DNA from: Rhynochetos jubatus
Taxonomy: Eukaryota; Chordata; Aves; Eurypygiformes; Rhynochetidae
Length of the DNA: 64,000 nucleotides
Direction: 5' to 3'
Assembly: GCA_027574665.1 (NCBI GenBank)
Contig: CM050656.1
Location: 1,859,001 to 1,923,000 of the forward strand
The notes under the pieces were generated by a model that worked only from the letters and a program-made list of their open reading frames with translations, did no database searches and was not told the DNA's origin. Below, piece after piece: positions 1 to 12,882 of this stretch; position 1 is the first letter of the stretch; each line of letters begins with the position of its first letter. Both the position numbers and the translations under genes were made by a program.

Positions 1-3000
1 TAGAGTAGTGCCTCAGTGAAAGGAAAATTAGGAATCTTTGAAAGTGTAAATGTTGCTTTTTGGGAGGAGCTCCTGTTTAAAATAAAAACTAACTGGAACA
101 AACATGGTAATAAATAATGGATTTGTAACATCAGAACCTCTTGCTCTGTGCAAAATGCGGTGCTGTTTTTTGTTTCTCTCGAGGCAAATCCCAAGAAAAA
201 AGCAACGTGCTCGGGTTTTTTTGCTGTTGCCTTTGCTCAGTATGTTCCTGCCCAGAGAGACGTGGTTAGAGCAGCGTGCAGCTAGGTCTGCTGCTACTGC
301 AGCTCGTCCCAGGGCAGTTCATGGACTTCCCCACGCTGGGTCGTTGCTTTTGCTCCTCTTCTAATGGTGTGTGTCAGAAATGTCACAGAGCAAAGGGAGA
401 ATGTAGGAGTATGTCTTTTTGGAATATAGATTGAAATCTCGGAAGTCTCTTCTGCTGACAGTGGGGATGCTGATCAGGGTGTTAATATACGTGTAATCTC
501 TGTGGTGAACAATAATCTTCCAAGGCATAGCAAAGATGCTAAATATCTAAAATAAAGTGAAATATGTATCACAAGGACTTATTTTTTTAAACAAATGGTT
601 CACGTTTCTGGTAATAAAGCAGATTAAATGCTAGATATTCAAACAGTTTTAAATTATGTTTATTTTACTTTCTGGGACTTGATGCAATATGAAGTGAGTT
701 CAGATTCCCTGTATCCATGTAACTGGGTAGAACAAGGCAAGACTCATCTCTCTTATTTTTCCCACTGGCATCCCACTTAAGTTTTGGAACTCCAGGTGCC
801 TGGTCAAATTATTTCTCCTCCAAAATTGGGTGTTTTAAGTTGATAAACTTATGAGACTGTTACTAATTGGTATCTGGCACCTATTTTTGATATGAGAGAC
901 GAGTCCTGGAGGAATCCCAGTAAGTTGAGTCGTAGAGGAAGATGTGACTGATGACACATTGTAAGTGAAGTGGTAGCGTTTGCTTCTGGTAGAGCATCTG
1001 TAGGTGTTACAGTGCTGTTGTATTTTATATCTCTTAAAACATTGGCAGTATGCTACAGTTGAGGACTTTTTGTTTATAAATTGTCCTAGCCAGATATTGA
1101 GGTGACGTGCTTAAAGTTCTTTTAATTTCATGAAAACAGAAGTTGCAGATAACACCTTAACTTGCAATTACATTGAATATAGTTTCAGCTTTGCTCCAGT
1201 GAAGTAGGGAGCGAGTAACTTTGAGCTGTGGACTCAGACACAGGTTGTGGTTGATGTGTCGGCAGATGATGGCACATCCAACCTTGGGGCTGGTGGCTGC
1301 GCAAGGAGATCCTTCGCTGGCCACGTGCCTCTGCCGTGTTAGGCCTAGGGTTGCAGAGAAGCTCATGCCTTATTTGCAGCAAGGATCTGTCAAACTGACC
1401 AATCCTACAGCCTGGTGGCTTCCTTCTAACAGCAAACCCATGTGTTCAGGGGGTTACAAAAGCGGTTGAGCTGATCCTGCCTGCTGAGAGGGTCTTGCTT
1501 TCCCCCTCCACTGCCAGCAGCCCGGTGGTCCATTCCGTGGGCTGAGCTGCCTGCACTCACCCGTGCAATAAAAGATGACTCCGGTCCCGCACCCTGAGAT
1601 TAGCCTGGGCTTTCGTGAGTGGTGGGAGGGATTTTCATGTCTTGCTCCTTCTTCAGGAGGTGTTTTTCTGCCCAGATGGAGAAGATAATTGCCTTATCTA
1701 ATGTGTTTTGTTGCTGCTGTGCTTGGGTTACCTTTGTTTTCCTGTGAAGTTTTGAATACCTGGAAGGGAAAGTTGTTGTAGGAACATTTGGAGGTCACTG
1801 TCGTTTTGGGACCTTGTGTGCTCTCTCCATGGCCACATGGGACTGTCTTGGTGCTGGAAGTGTTTCCAGCTGGTTCGTGCTATTTCCATGCATTGTTTTC
1901 TCCTGAACCTTTTATGCAGAATATGCCATCTAGGTTGGCATCAAGGTAAGTGAAGTAGTCTGGGTTTTATCTGCTGAATATCAAAGCAAGCCTTTTTTGA
2001 ATGCTGGAGATTAGGATCTCCCCACTGAAAGCTCTCTAAGCCAACAGTCCCTAGTCTTTCACAGAGACTCGTGAACCTAAAAATCTGCTGCACCACTGGT
2101 AACCTACCGTGGGTCTGGAGGAATTTGGCACGGCTCTGGCTGATTCACGTAAGACCTTTTCGCATGCGTTCATGACTTCTGGGATGGCAAGGAAGCAGCA
2201 CGCTGTCTGCAAGGGCTGCTTCGTCATACATGAATAAACCCCTCTAAAACCAGCTTGACTGCTAGTGTTGGGCAGCATTCTCCTATGAAGATCTCATAAG
2301 GAAACAGCTCTGTTCCCGCTGCCGGTTTTCCTCAGCAGAGTAAGCCTGGGGGACTGCTCGTTAGCTCCCTGCCTGCCTGCGAGAGAGGAGCATGTAAAAT
2401 TAATAGGCGAAGAAAGGGCCGTGGTCTGACACGGCGGGAATGCAGGTGGGCTGGAGCGATGCACGGGAATTAAACTAACGTGCTAATCGTGCTCCTCGCA
2501 GGAGGCTGGCTGCTCTCTGCAATTTCGGTATTTGCTGGTATAATAATCCCAGTGGGTTTTCCTCAACTCTTTCCAGCTCTCTCCGCTGATTGAGCCTTTA
2601 ATATTGTGGTTTACGTGAGGGTTCGGGTGAGTGTTTTATGAGAATTTTCAGAAACAGATAGGTGTTCCTGCCTTCAGAAACTGGAAAATATTTATGTAGG
2701 AACGCAGCGGGGTGTTTGCCGCCGCTCCGGTGCGACAGCGCGGTGTCAAGAGTGTCGTTTCCCAGGAACAGTGTCTGTAGCTGGCAGAAATTTCTGTGCG
2801 CTTTGAAATTTTGAAATCCAATCTCGTGCTTGTGCTGTCAGCACGGAGCTTTCTTATGGCACTCCCTTTAGTTTTCTTTAATGGCTGAAATGTTAATATT
2901 GATCCCAGAGTATGTGGTCAGCTATTTTGTGCAGGAGATAGTCATTACATGTGCGTCGCGTGAACCTGAAATAAAATGAAGTCAATCTGCTGCTTTATGG

Positions 3001-4034
3001 GGGAGGCAGAGGGTGGTGTGTTCCTGTGCAGCTGGGACTGCCCTGCGGGTCCTGCCACCCCAGCCAGCATCCCTCTTTCCCAGTTCTCTTCTTGTACCAA
3101 ATCGGTTTTATCTGAGATTAAATTAAATCAACCCGAAAACACAAAATGGTAGCAAGATGTTCCAGAAGCAGCAGTTTAATTATTGTTTTTGAAATCCAGT
3201 ACTAAAGAAAACAAGTATTTCATACAGATGCTGCCAGAGCCCTGCTAAAACCCATTTATTCTCATGAGAACTTTATCTGGAGAATGTTTAGCAGGCAGGA
3301 AATGAGGAATCTCTTTTGCACCTTTTCAAACCTTTATCTTCAGAACAGATGGAACAATAACTGCTTAATAAGGGTGTTTGTCTTAAATGCAGCTATTCAG
3401 GAGGCTGTAGAACAAATAAGTTGGACACTAAGCAAAACACAGTTTAGCTACAGGGAAGATAAAAAGTTCAGAGGGAAAAAAAGGGGAGCCTGGGTCTTGT
3501 TTTCACGAGTGGTGGTCTACACGAGTGGTGGTCTGCATCACTGTAGCGGTGCAGGTGCCTCGAGGGGGTTGCTATTGCAATTTATTTACATAGGAAGGGT
3601 CTTGTGTGCTTCCAGCGAAGCACAAAGCAAGAAGTAAATGAGCATTGGGCTTAAAAACTGCCTGTTGGGCTTTGTTTCGTCAGCTGCACCACTTGGTGAG
3701 TACTGCTCTTAGCAGTTACCTTTATTGCAATGTGCTGTGGGAGGATTTCTGTGTGTCCAGCTGCGTTCTGCTTGTTTCTGGAAGTCGGGTGGCACCGTGC
3801 CACCCCTGTTGCGGGCCAGCTCGTCCTATTCGTGTGCCTAATTTGGGGTGAAACCTACTGCTTTCCGTAATGCTGACTGTACAGCGGTCTGCTCTGTATT
3901 GAGTGTTTGACATCCCGCGGGCACTAACAGTGTTGCTACGTACCGTGTGGGTTTGGTGTTGCACCTGGAGAACTTCAACGGTTCCAGCCTTGGCCGCTTG
4001 CCCCATCTTTCTGCTGAGGTTTGCCCCACTAATA
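1..4034. other. Non-coding sequence, probably CACHD1 intron 1 (or 5' flank)
   Basis: No exon, RNA gene or clear transposon is visible here. The open frames are short, start at arbitrary places and resemble no protein family I know. Because the first CACHD1 exon found in this window (23577) begins inside the protein, this stretch is most simply the 3' part of intron 1. It could be upstream flank if exon 1 was missed. The only local structure I can point to is a short tandem duplication near 3504-3534. Confidence 0.6.
3504..3534. repeat. Two-copy 16-bp tandem repeat
   Basis: The 15-base word CACGAGTGGTGGTCT occurs at 3504-3518 and again at 3520-3534, so the unit length is 16 bp with two copies. 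It looks like a small local duplication. No function is evident. Confidence 0.85.
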
Positions 4035-4254
4035 GTCATAGAATCATAGAATAGTTTAGGTTGGAAGGGACCTTAAAGCCCCCCCAGTCCCACCCCTGCC
4101 ATGGGCAGGGACACCTTCCACTAGCCCAGGTTGCTCCCAGCCTCACCCAGCCTGGCCTTGGACACTGCCAGGGATGGGGCACCCACAGCTTCTCTGGGCA
4201 CCTGTCCCAAGGCCTCCCCACCCTCTCCGGGAGGAATTTCTTCCTCCTGTCTAT
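4035..4254 (-). mobile_element. CR1 LINE 3'-end fragment (5'-truncated), minus strand
   Basis: Read on the minus strand, this is the typical avian CR1 3' untranslated end. It runs from a GGAAGAAATTC block, through the GGTTGCCCAGAGAAGCTGTGG-like and GGCCAGGCTGG blocks, to the CCCTGCCCATGGCAGGG block and the AACCTAAACTATTCTATGATTCTATGA terminus, which lies at the low-coordinate end. Only about 220 bp remain, which is usual for a 5'-truncated CR1 insertion. It has no coding capacity. The open frames on both strands across it are accidental. Confidence 0.93.
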
Positions 4255-4312
4255 CACTAGTTGTGTTAGTGCAGCTGTTTGTGAGGCTGAAGTATAAACT
4301 GGATCCTTGGAA

Positions 4313-4338
4313 TGAACCCCTGGGAATGCAGGGGTTCA
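4313..4338. repeat. Perfect inverted repeat, 10-bp arms, 6-nt loop
   Basis: TGAACCCCTG (4313-4322) and its exact reverse complement CAGGGGTTCA (4329-4338) flank the loop GGAATG. It lies just downstream of the CR1 fragment ending near 4254. A hairpin this size could arise by chance in 64 kb, so no role is claimed. Confidence 0.85.
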
Positions 4339-7320
4339 GCACAGCCCCTGCAAACGGTGGTGCCGGCATAGCATAAGCACTGAGGTGGGTATTTCTTAAG
4401 GCAGATTTGCTGCTTCTGCCCGTCTGTACATAACTGCGCCACTTGAGGTAAAGAATAATGGGGTTTTAAAGATGGGTGATCGTTGGATGCCAGTCTCAAA
4501 GAATTCGTCCTTCAGAGGCTGGTTCTCATTTGCTTTGGTATGAAGGGAGCGCTGCCAAGAGGTGCCTCCTTGCCCGGAGCGATCTCAGCAGCTGGCTGAG
4601 CTGCTGGGATTGAGCTTCAGCAGTCATCCCAGGGTGGGACTGGGTCTACCAGAGTGAATCAGGTACAGTGACAAAACAGATCTAAAACTGTTGTTGAACT
4701 ATTTGTGTTCACAGAACACGAATTGGAGGATTTGCTCATTAGTATTTAATACACAGAGATGTACACAGACCATTAAGCCTGATAGCAGAGATGGATTTTT
4801 AGATAGACTGTTTGTGGACATGTTGTAGATACGTAGGTTGGAAAACACACCCGGTGTTGAGTAACCTCAGTGCATCTCAGAGTTCGCCTACGTAACATCT
4901 TAGGAATATAGAGCTCTTCTCGATGAGAACGTTATTTTTTAAATGTTGCCGAATGCTTTGCTTATGGATCCTTCCCAAAACTGGGAAGCCTGATCCATCC
5001 GTAGCTTTTCATCTGGAATTTACCATACTCCTGCCACAAACTCCTGAGGGGAACCGTGGTGGGAGCAGAGCTTAATTGCGTGGGTGTCCCTTGACTGCAC
5101 GCTGTGCTAACTGGGAGAGGGTTTCAAGCCATGCATTTCCATCCGTGGAGTTCCGGTGTCTCACCGGCATGCGCGCTCCAAGAACAAGCCATCTTGGTCT
5201 TTCAGGACTAAGTGCAGCTCATGAAACGGCTAAAAATAATACTTTGTAGTATTTTGGCATAGCCTGGACTGACTAGTGATTTCTGACTTTGCAACATGCT
5301 TTTGTCTTGGATGTTATCAGAGGAAAAAAAAGGTGTAAGAGTGTTTGTGACAAAGACTTGGAGAATAATGGGGGAACTGATTTGAAGAACCCTATGAAAT
5401 GTTTTCTGGGCAGAACTTTGTTCTGTTAAATCACAAAGAAACACCTCGTTTCAGAGGGTTATCAGCCCAGGCTTAAAGACTGAACTGAGAGTTCACAGTG
5501 AGAGAAAAGGATGTTTTAATGCTGCTTGAAGTGCAAGCCTTGACACAGTTACTATAGTCCTTCCTCGGGCCTTTTGCTGGGTGTATCTGTCTTACTTCAG
5601 CACATTAGGGGCAAGTCTGGTGGGCAGAATAGTTAGTGCTGAGGACCCCATGTCTGGGTTGTGAACAGACCCAGCCTGGTCCCATGGACTGACCTACACT
5701 AGATCTGTGTTTGAAGCACATCTTTCAGATTACTTGCATCCAGAAAGAGGTTAGTGAGTGAAAAAGTGGATTTTAGAGTTTTCTTTGGGTCCAGAACGTT
5801 TACTAAAGAGGAGTTCTTGGATCCGATGGCATTTCGATGGACTTTGGTCTGCAGAGGAGAGCATTGTGGAAACCGAACCAGGGCTTGGGGTCAGTTCTGG
5901 TCAGTGCTGACCTTAGGGGCAAGTTCTCAAGAGAGGGAGCTTCCACCCACCAAATACTCGATGGACTTGCAGGTCCTCTGCAAACTTGTGTTTGTTGGAA
6001 ATGCCAACCGTGCCCAAGGTTGGTGAGTGCCTTCTCTCCTGGGAGAGGTGGAATAAATGCCCCGCTCGCCTTGGGGTGGTTTTTTAACCAGTGTATATGT
6101 TTACGTTAGGGCTTCCTCAGCAGTGGAGTCTTGCAGGGTTGGGGATGTGGTGGTGTTGCTTCCTTTGGGTTTTGTTTGTTTTCCTCCAGGTCTGTTTTGG
6201 TGTTTGAACAGGATGTGCCAAACTCTTAAAGTAAAACTAAACTTTCCTAAGTTGTAAAGTTACAATGGCATTGACGTTGTAGAAAACGCTTGTCTTTTGT
6301 CCACTCTTCCAACAAGAACCACAGACTACTAATCCGGGAACCTTCTTTCCCCTGGTTTCATCTACACTGTTTGTGTTGGAAAGCTCTATCGTATGAGTCC
6401 CCTACGTTTTGGGGTTTCTTTTTTTGTTCTAAGTGAGAGGAGCACTGAAATTTCATCTCTAAAATTACAGATTGGAGTCGGGGGCCGGTGTTACAGCCGA
6501 AATTCCCTTTTTAACTGCCCAGATTAAAGATGACTGCATCTCTTTGCTGATAAAACCCAAAGATACAATCAGTCATTCGCATTATAGCTTCTTTTTTCAG
6601 TGCTTTGCAGGGGGCTGCGAAACTAAACCAGCTTTCCTGATAGCTTTGGGGGGGGACGCTGAGCAAGGAGGGGTGTGTGGGGTGACGTGGTGAAAGGTTA
6701 GGGAGGGTAGGAGGAAGGTACGCATTTAATTCTGGTTTGGAAAAAAGCATCTCTGGATTATAAACACTCCAGGATCAAGCAACTAAACCTTCCCAAACCC
6801 TGTAGAGCTGACAGACCAAACCAGGGCACCATCTGGAAATGATTCTCAGTCTAATGAAATTTAAAAAAAGTCCTTGTAATTGTTAAATTTTGTCATGCAA
6901 ATGTGTTCTAGACTTTGAAAAGGATTGTGAAGGTTTCGCTCTGATTTTCTTCCTTTGAAGACAACCTCTGTGTCCTTGCTGCTTTGGCGGAACAGGGGAG
7001 CAGCTTGCAGCAAGCATCGGCTTTTCAGACCACTTTGCTAGGAATAACAGCTCGTGGGGGTGAAGAGGTGGAAATTGGATGCAAATAAATGATAAAAAAT
7101 TGAATTAACATAAGGAAGCAGTGATTGCTTTGTTTATCAACCAGAATTCCTTTGTAAATTGTTTTAAACTCGGTAGTTATCATTCATCTCCAGATGATAC
7201 GCTCGGATATGTCTTGGCTGGCTGCTGCGTACGCGGGGAGGATTTGGTTAGCATTCCGCCTTTTCTGTAGTTTGATGCGAAGGTCACCACCTCGTAATTC
7301 TTACCATGTGGAGCAGGGCG

Positions 7321-7334
7321 CATACCGCGGTATG
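7321..7334. repeat. Perfect 14-bp palindrome with CpG core
   Basis: CATACCGCGGTATG is its own reverse complement and contains a CCGCGG core. Palindromes of this kind sometimes bind dimeric transcription factors. I see no neighbouring exon or promoter signal that would assign it a role. Confidence 0.85.
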
Positions 7335-8753
7335 TTTTCTGTCCGGATAATGTATGTTTTTATTAGATAATGCTCGCACTGGAAACTTCACTTTGCGGAG
7401 GGGAGTGGAAGCGCAGCGGAGGAGGGAGCAGGCGGGAGCCAGGTCTGGCACGTGGGGGCAAGGGAGCTGCAAAGGCAGGGGTGTCCCCGGGAAATGGAGA
7501 GGGGACAGATGTGAATTGGTGGCGTTTGCTTCCTATTAGGGATGATGTTGTAACTGCCACATCATAATCCTTCCTTTAAAAAAATACATGTTGTGAAAGT
7601 CTGTAGTTCCTCCGCCGTAAGGTACAGCTGCTTCACGTTGCCGCTTACTATCCATTCATTTGCAAGTGTGGGGAGAAGCAGGAGCTCACCGTATGGTTTA
7701 CAACCCTGATTGAATACGTTATGAGGCGCTGGAGCACGCGCTTTGTCTTGCGTGAACGTAGGGCTTGCAGACTCGGCAGAAGGTTCAGTTTTTCTTTCTA
7801 AGAAATTCGATGTTCCGTGATTTCTTCCTAACCCTGAAATTCAGTCCATTACTTCGTCTTCCCGTGCTTGAGCATATCTGTTTTAGGATGGACATCCCTT
7901 TTTGGAGTCTTTTTGAACTTTCATATTGCCTGATGCTTTTGGCTGAGTAACCCTGTGTTTCTCTCCTTGTTAGGTTTAAGAGTGAAAAGATGTAGGAAGA
8001 CTTAAAGTCAGGCTGGGGAGGCGAGGCAGAACGTTAAGCTGTTCTCAGCGTGGGTCTGTCCGTTCCCAGCGTCTCTGTGCGGCAAACGCTGCGTTGTGAA
8101 AACACACGTTTGAACTGTGCCATGGAAAGCTTTTGGAAATTAAAATCCGGATTGCTTGCGGAAATAAGGTGGCAAAGTTAATTTGTGGATATCAGAAGTT
8201 TATTATTTTATAAATTTTAAATTTATTCATTAATTTGTGAAGATAAATGATTGGTATCAGTGTAGTGAAAAAATTCTTGTCCAGTAAATCTTCCCCCCCT
8301 TCCCACTTGCTGACTGTCAGATACTGATACTGGTGTAGTAGTAACAGTGTTTGACAACAGAAATATTTACTCCCTGAGTAGCATTAATCTGCTTCAATTC
8401 TGTCTACATTCAAAGTCATGTTAATGCCTTTATTTCTCCTTGGTGTCTGGACTTGCTAATCCTGATACCAAAGTGGATCACGGTGTCATTTCCGCGTGTT
8501 CTCATGGACGTGCAACACAGATAATAGCACAGAAAGGCAAAAGAGAGGGAATTTATTGAGGTGTCCGAGCTGGAGGTGGTCTTACATCCTTAATTCAGTT
8601 TTGGGTTTGCCAGTCAGGCCTGTTGGGCTCATGTGCCCGATGAGCTCGGTGAGCTTGTGGCCTTGCCTCATGCTCAGTTTGGGCTTCCACCACAGGAATA
8701 TTTCGATACCTCTTCAGTACAAGGCATCATGTATTCATAGAGTGGAATTATTA

Positions 8754-8776
8754 TGTAATGCTTTAAAAGCATTACA
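8754..8776. repeat. 23-bp near-perfect palindrome, 11-bp arms
   Basis: TGTAATGCTTT (8754-8764) is followed by a single A and then its exact reverse complement AAAGCATTACA (8766-8776). The flanks are AT-rich. It is one of the longest short-spacer palindromes I noticed in the window. Confidence 0.85.
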
Positions 8777-11700
8777 GGTTCTTTTAAAATATTAAAATTA
8801 TTAAATACCAGCTTTTTTCCTAATGCACCGGCATGTAGCAAGTACAGGCTTTCCACCGACAACTTGTATTTCCAAAATGGAAAAAATTAAATAAATGGAA
8901 GCTTGGATGATTTACTGAGAATGAAATAAGAACTGTTTGGAGGAAGAAGCTGGTATTAAACATTTATCAGTCTAAGGGATTTTCAAATTACAGTATTTTA
9001 CGTGCACTGAAGCATCCTCAAAAATTAAATATGGATGAATGGTAGGAAACCTTGCAGTCCTGTGAAACTTGGAGATTGGGTAATTTCAAGTGCAAATGTC
9101 TGCCCAGGGACTCTTGATTATTCCTAATGAAGATGCCACTGTGCGTGTCAGCTTCAGCGCTTAAATAAGAGAGTTCGTATCAGTTGTATCTTCTGAAGGA
9201 AAGCTCAGCAAAGATTTGTTTTGAATAAACGAGCAGCCTTTTCTCCAGAGGTTTGAAGTATTTTATTTAGGCAAAGTCAGACGTGATTGGGGCATAAAGA
9301 AATGGGCAGATAATTCTCTTCTGTTTTGAAGCAGAAGCTGTTTTAATTGTGTTCCTTTACCGGGAGCAGTGGAGCTTGCTTCATGGTTGGTAAACGTTTC
9401 TGAAAAAGCAGCTTGTAATAATATTTACAGAGAGAATCAAAACTAGTAATTGCCTCTGTCACTGTTTTAGTTTTAGCAGTGCCTGTGTGCCCACGGCTCC
9501 TTTTTGATCTTTTTAATAGGTACAACCCAACTGCCAATGACATCACGTCACAAAAGGAATTAATACTGCCGTTATGCATTTCCTGGGTTGGTTTATCTCT
9601 GCAAACTGGTTCCCTCCAGCTGAACGTCCTTTTTCACAGTGGAAATCTGCTCCCAAACTGTCTCTTCGCTTCCTCCTGTCCTCGCGGTATTGGGCTATGT
9701 TGACCATAAATTCCAGGGTCGTGTGGATGTGCAGGCTCCCCGGGATGTGCCTGTAGGCCTGTAGCAAGTGTCTTGTGTGTTCTAAGTTGCAAAAGATAAA
9801 TCTGATGTCAGTCAATTGGAGCTTTTAATCCTGGCCTCTACAGCCGGGATGGTGCTGTCCTCCATCCAGTCTGCCCTCCTCTTGGAGGGGTAAAACCAAC
9901 TCAGAATAGAGGAAAACCTTACCTTCATGAAAACCTGAAAAGCCTGGCAGTTTCTAAACCTCCTGAGGGCTGTTTACTTTGTCCTCGGTCCTCTTTCCTT
10001 TGCTCTGCAGCGCTCTTGCATTGTGATTTTTTTTTTCTTGCACGTTTTCCTGTCTTTTTCAGTAAAAACACTAAAAGTCCAGTCTGTTCAGAAATGCACC
10101 GTTTTTCCAACCAGAACTGGAGGCTGGGGTGATAATCGCCTGACAAGACTGGGTGCTGATACAGTTCTAAACATCCAGCAATACACTTCCACCGTAACGA
10201 GTGCGGGATGACCGTCGGGCCCTGGCAGGCGAGGGTAGCTAAGCAGGTGGTGGGCTGTATGGTTTCCTGCATCCCTGGGAGTGTAAAAGGATGGTTCAGC
10301 TAAGGAAGGGCACAAACTCATTAAGCCATGACTAGGTAATGATCCTTTTCGTATCATTAGTAATCTGCATTTGCAGGTGTTTTACCATTTTGGGTCTACC
10401 ATTTGCTTTTCCATCTCGACTGGCAAAACCAGGAGTTACAAAGGTAATTCCACGCAGCAGGTTACTGAGCAGGGTCCCTCTGGAAGGTGGATGGTTTATT
10501 TATAGGTTTTGACAAATGATCAAGTCTAACATGAAGATACTTGGCTGCAGAGTGGAGCGCTGGGATGGGGATGTGGGAGTCTCCTGGGAAGCGTCTTCTG
10601 GAGCCTCTTTGGCCCTTCTGTCCCCCAGAGTTGTACAGTTGTGCTGGCACCTGGGTGGGTCCGCGTTAATTAAATCCTGTGTTACCGTGCTTGTTTCTAA
10701 TAACCTTCAAAATTATTCAGTGACTATTCAGTTAAAGGACTCCAGCTTTTCTTAGGAAAAGAACGTGCTTTCTTCCCTTTTGGATAATCTCTTAAAACAG
10801 CCCAACCCCAACCAACAAAAAGAACCCCCCAAAACCCCTCGCAGCTTGCTGTGTTCTTGCTCCTCTTCTCAGCGTTCTCACAAAGAAGTTGAGCTTTAGG
10901 AGTCAGTGAAAGCCTTTTCAAAGGGCTAAAGGAACAGAGTTACTGAGTATTGTCTTATCTTTAAGATTAGAGGAGGAACTCGGGAAATGGAGAACGGGCG
11001 ATGCTGCTCAATCTACAGCACACTGGTCTGCAAACTGAAGGATAAATTAGAAGAATTGGGCTTTATACATCTTCTTTTAAAATAATATCTCTTCAGTGAA
11101 TGGAAAGGAATCACACTGCGAAATAAACATTCGTGTTGTCTTCAATACCCATGCAATATTTTTGTTCAGTGTTACATGTGCACGTATTTGGTGCCCTCAT
11201 CAAATGATCGATCTTCGTTATCCTATAGCAAGTATATTTTGGGGAGGCTTCTTAAAAATATCAGCTTACAGAAGCTGTCAGTAGTGCAGGTCAGCTGGGA
11301 GTAGTGCGTTTTTCTCTTAAACTCCGGGGTGAGCAGTGGGAGATCTGGGACCAGCAGAAAGCTTCTCCTGCAGTGACTGAGGATATATGGCTTTAATGTG
11401 AAACCACAGGAATCTGACCACATGGCGAAGAGTACCCCGTACGCTGAAATAGCTGCGAAGAGATACTGCACTGACTGAGGGAAAGGTGCCTGTGTGGACA
11501 CTAAAAAAAAATATCTTGCATTGTAATCTGGGGTGTCATCTTCAGCCAGGTGAAATGTCCGGGGCGGGGGGAGGATTCTTACAAATTTCAACTGCGAATT
11601 TGTAGTGCCCGTTTTCAGGCACAGAAATCATTGAGATGATGTTCAGCTAGGTATTGCCAACCAGCAGCTCCTCAGAGCAGTGCCTGTTAGGAAATATGGT

Positions 11701-12858
11701 AGGCTGTCCATTGAACAATAGTGAATGACACTGTTGTTTTGATGGGCTGGATTTATTACATTTAGTTAAGATGATGCCAATATTTAAGTAATTAGAGCAG
11801 CAGATTAGAAATTCTGGTTTGTGTTTTGATTTTTTCATAAGCCTTTTACTTAGTGTCTTTTTTTTTTAATTGAAATATGATTTATGCTAAAGTTGCTCTT
11901 GTGGCAAGAGAAACAAAGCTGAGGTTGGTTTTGTTTTGAAGCCCTGGTTAAATGACTCCCTGAAGAATGACAACATTTGTCAGGGAGTTGTGGAGACTAA
12001 TAAAGCATCTACAGAAATTTGTAGTTAAATGTCAAATCGAGGATTCTGTTTAACTGGAATAATTGTGCATACCTGAACGCTGCTGATGTCAAGTCAACTC
12101 GAACCCTCCAGTGTTCTTCATATGGAGAGTGGGAGCCGTAGTTGATACGTAGGATGTCTGTACTGGGAAGCCATGGAAAAGGGAGGCATGGCAGGGAGCT
12201 GTCTCTCTCCTTTTTTATTAGGAAGACTTTGCAAACACAAAGTGTACTCACTAAAAAGTGAAATATTGAAGAGCTCTTTCACTTGGTGCCCAGCACATCC
12301 CGGTCTGCGGCAGGTCCCCCTGGCCGAGCCCTCTCCATCTCCAGGGCTGCCTCTGTGGGACTGTCCCATCTTTGGGACCCACAGGCAGGGGCCCTGCAGC
12401 CGCACCCTTGGCTTGCAGCCTCTTCAGTTCGCGAAACAATGAAGGGGCGAGATAAAGGGCTCTTCTTTGCAAAACATCTGATAGTTTCTTGCTCCCGAAG
12501 GCTGGATGTGGAAATCCTCGTGGGAAGGCTTGGCAGGAGTGCTACAGCGAACACCGAGGCTGCTCTTCAGCGCCGTCCCTCATTAAATCTGGAGCTTTCT
12601 CTCCCTTTTCTGGGCTGGAATCTACTCTGCTCTTGATTAACACTGGAGGTTTTGTTTGAGTTTTGGTTGTTGGCTTTTTTCCCTTTTTTAAACTCCCCCC
12701 TCTTTCATGTAAATGATGTCTTTCTATTTTGCTTGCTTTTTTGCTTTTTCCTTTTTAATTAGAAGAATAAATGCTTGCATTCACACACAAATTGCTTTGA
12801 AGTGCTGCAGGAATTCAATTCACCAGCCTCCCCTTAGTCTCAATCTCCAATTTTTTAA

Positions 12859-12882
12859 TTTTTTTTTTTTTTTTTTTTTTTT
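12859..12882. repeat. T24 homopolymer run
   Basis: An uninterrupted run of 24 T residues, preceded by T-rich sequence (TTTTTTAA). On the minus strand it would read as a poly(A) tail. The sequence on the 5' side of that strand has no AATAAA signal close by and no recognisable gene-derived open frame, so I treat it as a simple repeat rather than the tail of a retrocopy. Confidence 0.85.

Noticed and set aside
1490..1640. Possible retroviral LTR remnant with AATAAA near 1567
   Set aside because: An AATAAA followed by a GC-rich segment resembles an R-U5 region, but I could not find paired ends, a target duplication, or any internal retroviral sequence.
2401..2456. Possible end of CACHD1 exon 1 (ATGCAG followed by GTGGGC at about 2440-2452)
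   Set aside because: The Met-Gln before a GT fits the expected exon 1 end, but the upstream codons do not match the known residues, there is an in-frame break, and no signal peptide or CpG island is present.
4061..4376. Overlapping open frames on both strands near 4.1-4.4 kb
   Set aside because: They are translations of a CR1 3' untranslated fragment, which does not code for protein.
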